Assembly: GCA_022708025.1 (NCBI GenBank)
Contig: JAKIZM010000015.1
Location: 1 to 55,882 of the forward strand
Origin: Bacteroidota bacterium
GTDB lineage: Bacteria > Bacteroidota > Ignavibacteria > Ignavibacteriales > Ignavibacteriaceae
Reading direction: 5' to 3'
Length of the DNA: 55,882 bases
Shown: one piece after another, positions 53,437 to 55,882 of the stretch
Layout of the letters: every line of letters begins with the position of its first letter
Position numbering within the stretch: position 1 is the stretch's first letter
Translations under genes and position numbers: made by a program
Notes under the pieces: model-generated
What the model saw: only the letters and a program-made list of their open reading frames with translations
Databases searched by the model: none
What the model was told of the DNA's origin: nothing

Positions 53437-53856
53437 ATGCAAAAGGCATTAATAATAGTGAATCATAAAAACTCTGTAAATAATAAATTCGGTGAATCAA
53501 TCGCACAATTTCTTTTACACAGAGGCTTGGCTGCCGAATTGATACCAATAAATAATTTTGAACCGCGTAAGCTTGAGGGAGCAGAATATTTATTGTTAAG
53601 CGGATGGAAGAATAAGTCTTTATTTTCTGTAAGTCAGCCGGATAGTGAATGGGTAAATTTTGTAAATAGTCTTCCGGCTTTAAATGGAATAAAAACTGCG
53701 ATTTTTAATACATCAAAACTATTCTCCGGCAGGATGTTTAAAAGAATGAAAAAATATCTTAATGGTAAAACAAACAATGTTGATTTTGAATTTAAATCTT
53801 CTGACGGATCATTATCTATATCTGATAAGCTTACACTTAATGAGTTTATAGGATGA
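53437..53856 (+). CDS. Flavodoxin-like fold protein lacking the usual FMN loop
   Basis: 139 aa. The beta-alpha pattern is flavodoxin-like (ALIIVNHKNSVNNKFGESIAQFL, AEYLLLSGWKNKSL, GIKTAIFNTSKLFSGRMF), but the first phosphate-binding loop reads NHKNSVN instead of the S/T-rich T-x-T-G-x-T. FMN binding is therefore doubtful. A good AAGGAG site precedes the ATG. Role unknown. Confidence 0.65.
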   Translation: MQKALIIVNHKNSVNNKFGESIAQFLLHRGLAAELIPINNFEPRKLEGAEYLLLSGWKNKSLFSVSQPDSEWVNFVNSLPALNGIKTAIFNTSKLFSGRMFKRMKKYLNGKTNNVDFEFKSSDGSLSISDKLTLNEFIG

Positions 53857-53950
53857 TAATATTCAAAAGGAGTGCTGAATTGAAATCGGATTTTTTCAGA
53901 CTCAGTTTTAACTACAATTAATTGTCTTGTTAGTTTAACACATCCGAATA

Positions 53951-54943
53951 TTATCTCTTTAACTTTCCTCTTGAAAGTGATGCAAAAATTCCAAGGAAAC
54001 ATAAAACACTGAAAAGCACAAAAGCAGTTTGTAAGCTGGTTAAAAATGCATCCTGGTTAGCAGCACTTATCTTTTCACTGCCGATGAAAATTGAGAATAT
54101 TATGATAACTATTCCCATTGAAAACATTTGTCCGATCATTCTCATTGATGCTAATGTTGATGATGCAACTCCGTAATATTTTTTTTCAACAGAGCTCATT
54201 ATTGCATTAACATTCGGTGATGAGAACAATGCAAAGCCAAGCCCCATCATTGCAAGGTTGGCAACTATTAAAACATAGCTTGTATTTTTTGCAAGAAAAC
54301 AGAAAATGATTAATCCAATAGTCAGTAATCCCATTCCTGCAGAGGCAACATATCCGGGTTCTGTTTTATCAGATAATCTTCCCGATATCGGTGAAAACAG
54401 TGCCTGTATTACGGGCTGTGTAATTAAAATAATTCCTGCATCTTCCGGATTAAGCATCTTAACGCTCTGGAGATAAAAACTCATTAAAAAACTTATCGCA
54501 AAGGTTGCGCTGTAATTTATCAAAGCTGCCGTATTGGACATTGTAAATGTTTTATTACTCCTGAACAAATTAATATTAAAGATGGGATGTTCGGTTTTTG
54601 ATTCAATAGAATACAGCATCACAAAAGAAAAGACAGAGACCGCCAACAGTAAATAACCAACTGGTTCGGGAAAAAATGAAACAGATGTCATTAACAAGAT
54701 GATTGATAATATATAAACTGCGGCACCGCGATAATCATATTTATAATCTTCAAGTTCCTGCCATTCATGTTTAAGATAAATTGTATTGATAACAATCAGA
54801 ATTATTCCAATCAAAGCATTTATATAAAAGATTCCGCGCCAGTTTAGATTTTGTGTTATCAATCCGCCGAGAAACGGACCGGATGAAAGTCCTGTATAAA
54901 CAGCCGCGGTATTTATTCCGAGCACTCTGCCGCGTTGTGATCC
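53951..54943 (-). pseudogene. 5'-truncated DHA2 family MFS transporter
   Basis: The surviving frame (about 330 codons) begins mid-protein with GSQRGRVLGINTAAVYTGLSSGPFLGG, which corresponds to about residue 145 onward of intact DHA2 pumps (compare the RG-x-x-LGF and LGPMLGG motifs of the gene at 43598-45202). The first four or five helices, including motif A, are absent. Upstream the frame runs only to a TAA at 54980-54982, with no transporter sequence. A GTG at 54925 could still start translation of a partial protein. The helices that remain look intact, so the deletion seems recent. Confidence 0.75.
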
Positions 54944-55123
54944 ACAAAATAAGTTTAGAAGGCGGGTTGTCAGAAGACATTATCATTTATTAAGGCAGAT
55001 TATAATCAGTATTATTTGCGATGTTTATTACAGAATGATGCCGCAAATATAATGCTTTTAAATCTTACCGGATAAATGACCTTAATAAAACAATAAAAAA
55101 TTTATACAGGTTAATATTTAAGC

Positions 55124-55702
55124 TTAAAATCCGACAGCAACACCAACGTGTACTATTGGCTCCCACTTTTTAAACGGGGAATTTTTATCCTGTAAAATAT
55201 CAAACAATATTTCAGCATAAGCGGTTGCATTTGAACCAATAGGTTGTCTGTAACCTGCACCGAGCAATACAAACGGAACCCACAGTCTTTCAGATTCATA
55301 TCTCTGGCTTATCTGATTATATGTATGATGTTCATAGTTTGTAAATGCAAATTCAGCATGCAGATATCCTTGCGGAACAGGGCTGTATCTCATAAACAGA
55401 CTTCCGCCAAAGTTATGATAAGTAAAGTTGTCTCTGTTCTTATAGTTCTCTTTTATAAAAGAGTAGTGAGCTTTTATTCCGGATGAAAATTTAGAACTGA
55501 AATTATAACCCAGCATTGGTTCAACACTTATAAGCATATAATCATTCCAGACATTAGCTCCTATATTGCCGCCAAAATACCATCTACTTTGTTTTGGAGT
55601 AGATGTATTACCTGTTTCAGTTACAGTATAGTCTTCTGCAAAATTAAGTGATGAGAAAAAGCAGATGATTGCTAGTAAAAAAAACACTGATGTTTTTTTC
55701 AT
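55124..55702 (-). CDS. Outer-membrane beta-barrel protein
   Basis: 192 aa. A signal peptide (about 1-22) is followed by alternating amphipathic strands (RWYFGGNIGANVWNDYMLIS, MLGYNFSSKFSSGIKAHYSF, GSLFMRYSPVPQGYLHAEFAF, VPFVLLGAGYRQPIG, AYAEILFDILQ), about eight in all, ending in a terminal aromatic (AVGF). This fits the OprF/outer membrane protein beta-barrel group. Ligand or role unknown. An AAGGAAGG site lies upstream of the ATG. Confidence 0.85.
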   Translation of the reverse strand: MKKTSVFFLLAIICFFSSLNFAEDYTVTETGNTSTPKQSRWYFGGNIGANVWNDYMLISVEPMLGYNFSSKFSSGIKAHYSFIKENYKNRDNFTYHNFGGSLFMRYSPVPQGYLHAEFAFTNYEHHTYNQISQRYESERLWVPFVLLGAGYRQPIGSNATAYAEILFDILQDKNSPFKKWEPIVHVGVAVGF

Positions 55703-55882
55703 AAGACACCTTCCTTTAACTTAAATGATTATTAATCGGTGATGTAAAACTAATATTTAATCGGATAAATAAAAGCCGCATCAATATAATTTTTTCTCAA
55801 ATCCGATATAGGACATAAAAACAAAGATAATTTAACGGACAAATAATTATTTCTTAAAAATTCTTCCTTATGACTGTCTTTA

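Overview
The window reads as a chromosomal contig from an AT-rich member of the Ignavibacteria / Bacteroidota-Chlorobi group. Three observations support this. Several secreted proteins end in the type IX secretion (T9SS) sorting domain with the NYPNPFNPST core that is typical of Ignavibacteria. The genome uses ordinary Shine-Dalgarno sites with many TTG/GTG starts. The housekeeping genes present (rqcH, cdaA, parAB, PafA-like phosphatase, S9 peptidases) fit that group. No rRNA, CRISPR array or prophage was seen. Two tRNAs are present: Pro(GGG) and Lys(CTT).

Layout. 0.2-3.5 kb (minus): OmpA-type porin with thrombospondin type-3 repeats, and the ribosome quality-control factor RqcH. 3.6-11.1 kb (plus): a dense housekeeping run of PASTA protein, rpe, folP, cdaA, glycosyltransferase, UPF0173 hydrolase, parA, parB, a DUF5683 protein and a zinc-ribbon/membrane protein, many overlapping. 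11.5-13.3 kb: membrane protein, small conserved protein, aroQ, MerR regulator, tRNA-Pro. 13.7-20.4 kb (plus): a secretome cluster of two tandem S74-chaperone fibre proteins, a very small T9SS cargo, a lipoprotein resembling a protease propeptide, and a large T9SS subtilase. 20.4-22.2 kb: a 1.7-kb element with terminal inverted repeats carrying two DUF1670 genes. 22.3-32.6 kb: T9SS surface protein, L-serine dehydratase, FmdB zinc ribbon, esterase, tRNA-Lys, DUF1846 protein, STAS protein with a 36-aa membrane microprotein, and unknowns. 33-41.8 kb: DMT exporter, TauE permease, tag, ATP-grasp enzyme, S9 peptidase, alkaline phosphatase, PflX-like radical SAM. 42-46.9 kb: a tripartite multidrug efflux operon with its TetR repressor and a clear operator. 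47-49.2 kb: a small accessory patch with an orphan AbrB antitoxin, an HNH nuclease with a possible modified-base reader, and a DUF559 nuclease among REP-like palindromes. 49.2-55.9 kb: GT39 glycosyltransferase, dihaem cytochrome c, small secreted proteins, a truncated MFS pseudogene and an outer-membrane barrel.

The most unusual locus is 20441-22163. Two adjacent, diverged DUF1670 paralogues lie between 20-bp terminal inverted repeats (17/20 identical), directly behind the stop codon of the subtilase. No DDE, HUH or site-specific recombinase motif is visible inside. The first gene's ribosome-binding site lies in an 11-bp hairpin that shares bases with the left terminal repeat. It looks like a compact mobile element whose only proteins are of unknown function. 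A second, independent candidate is the DUF559 nuclease gene bracketed by inverted GC-rich palindromes at 48.4-49.2 kb.

All functional names come from motif recognition by eye. No homology search was possible.
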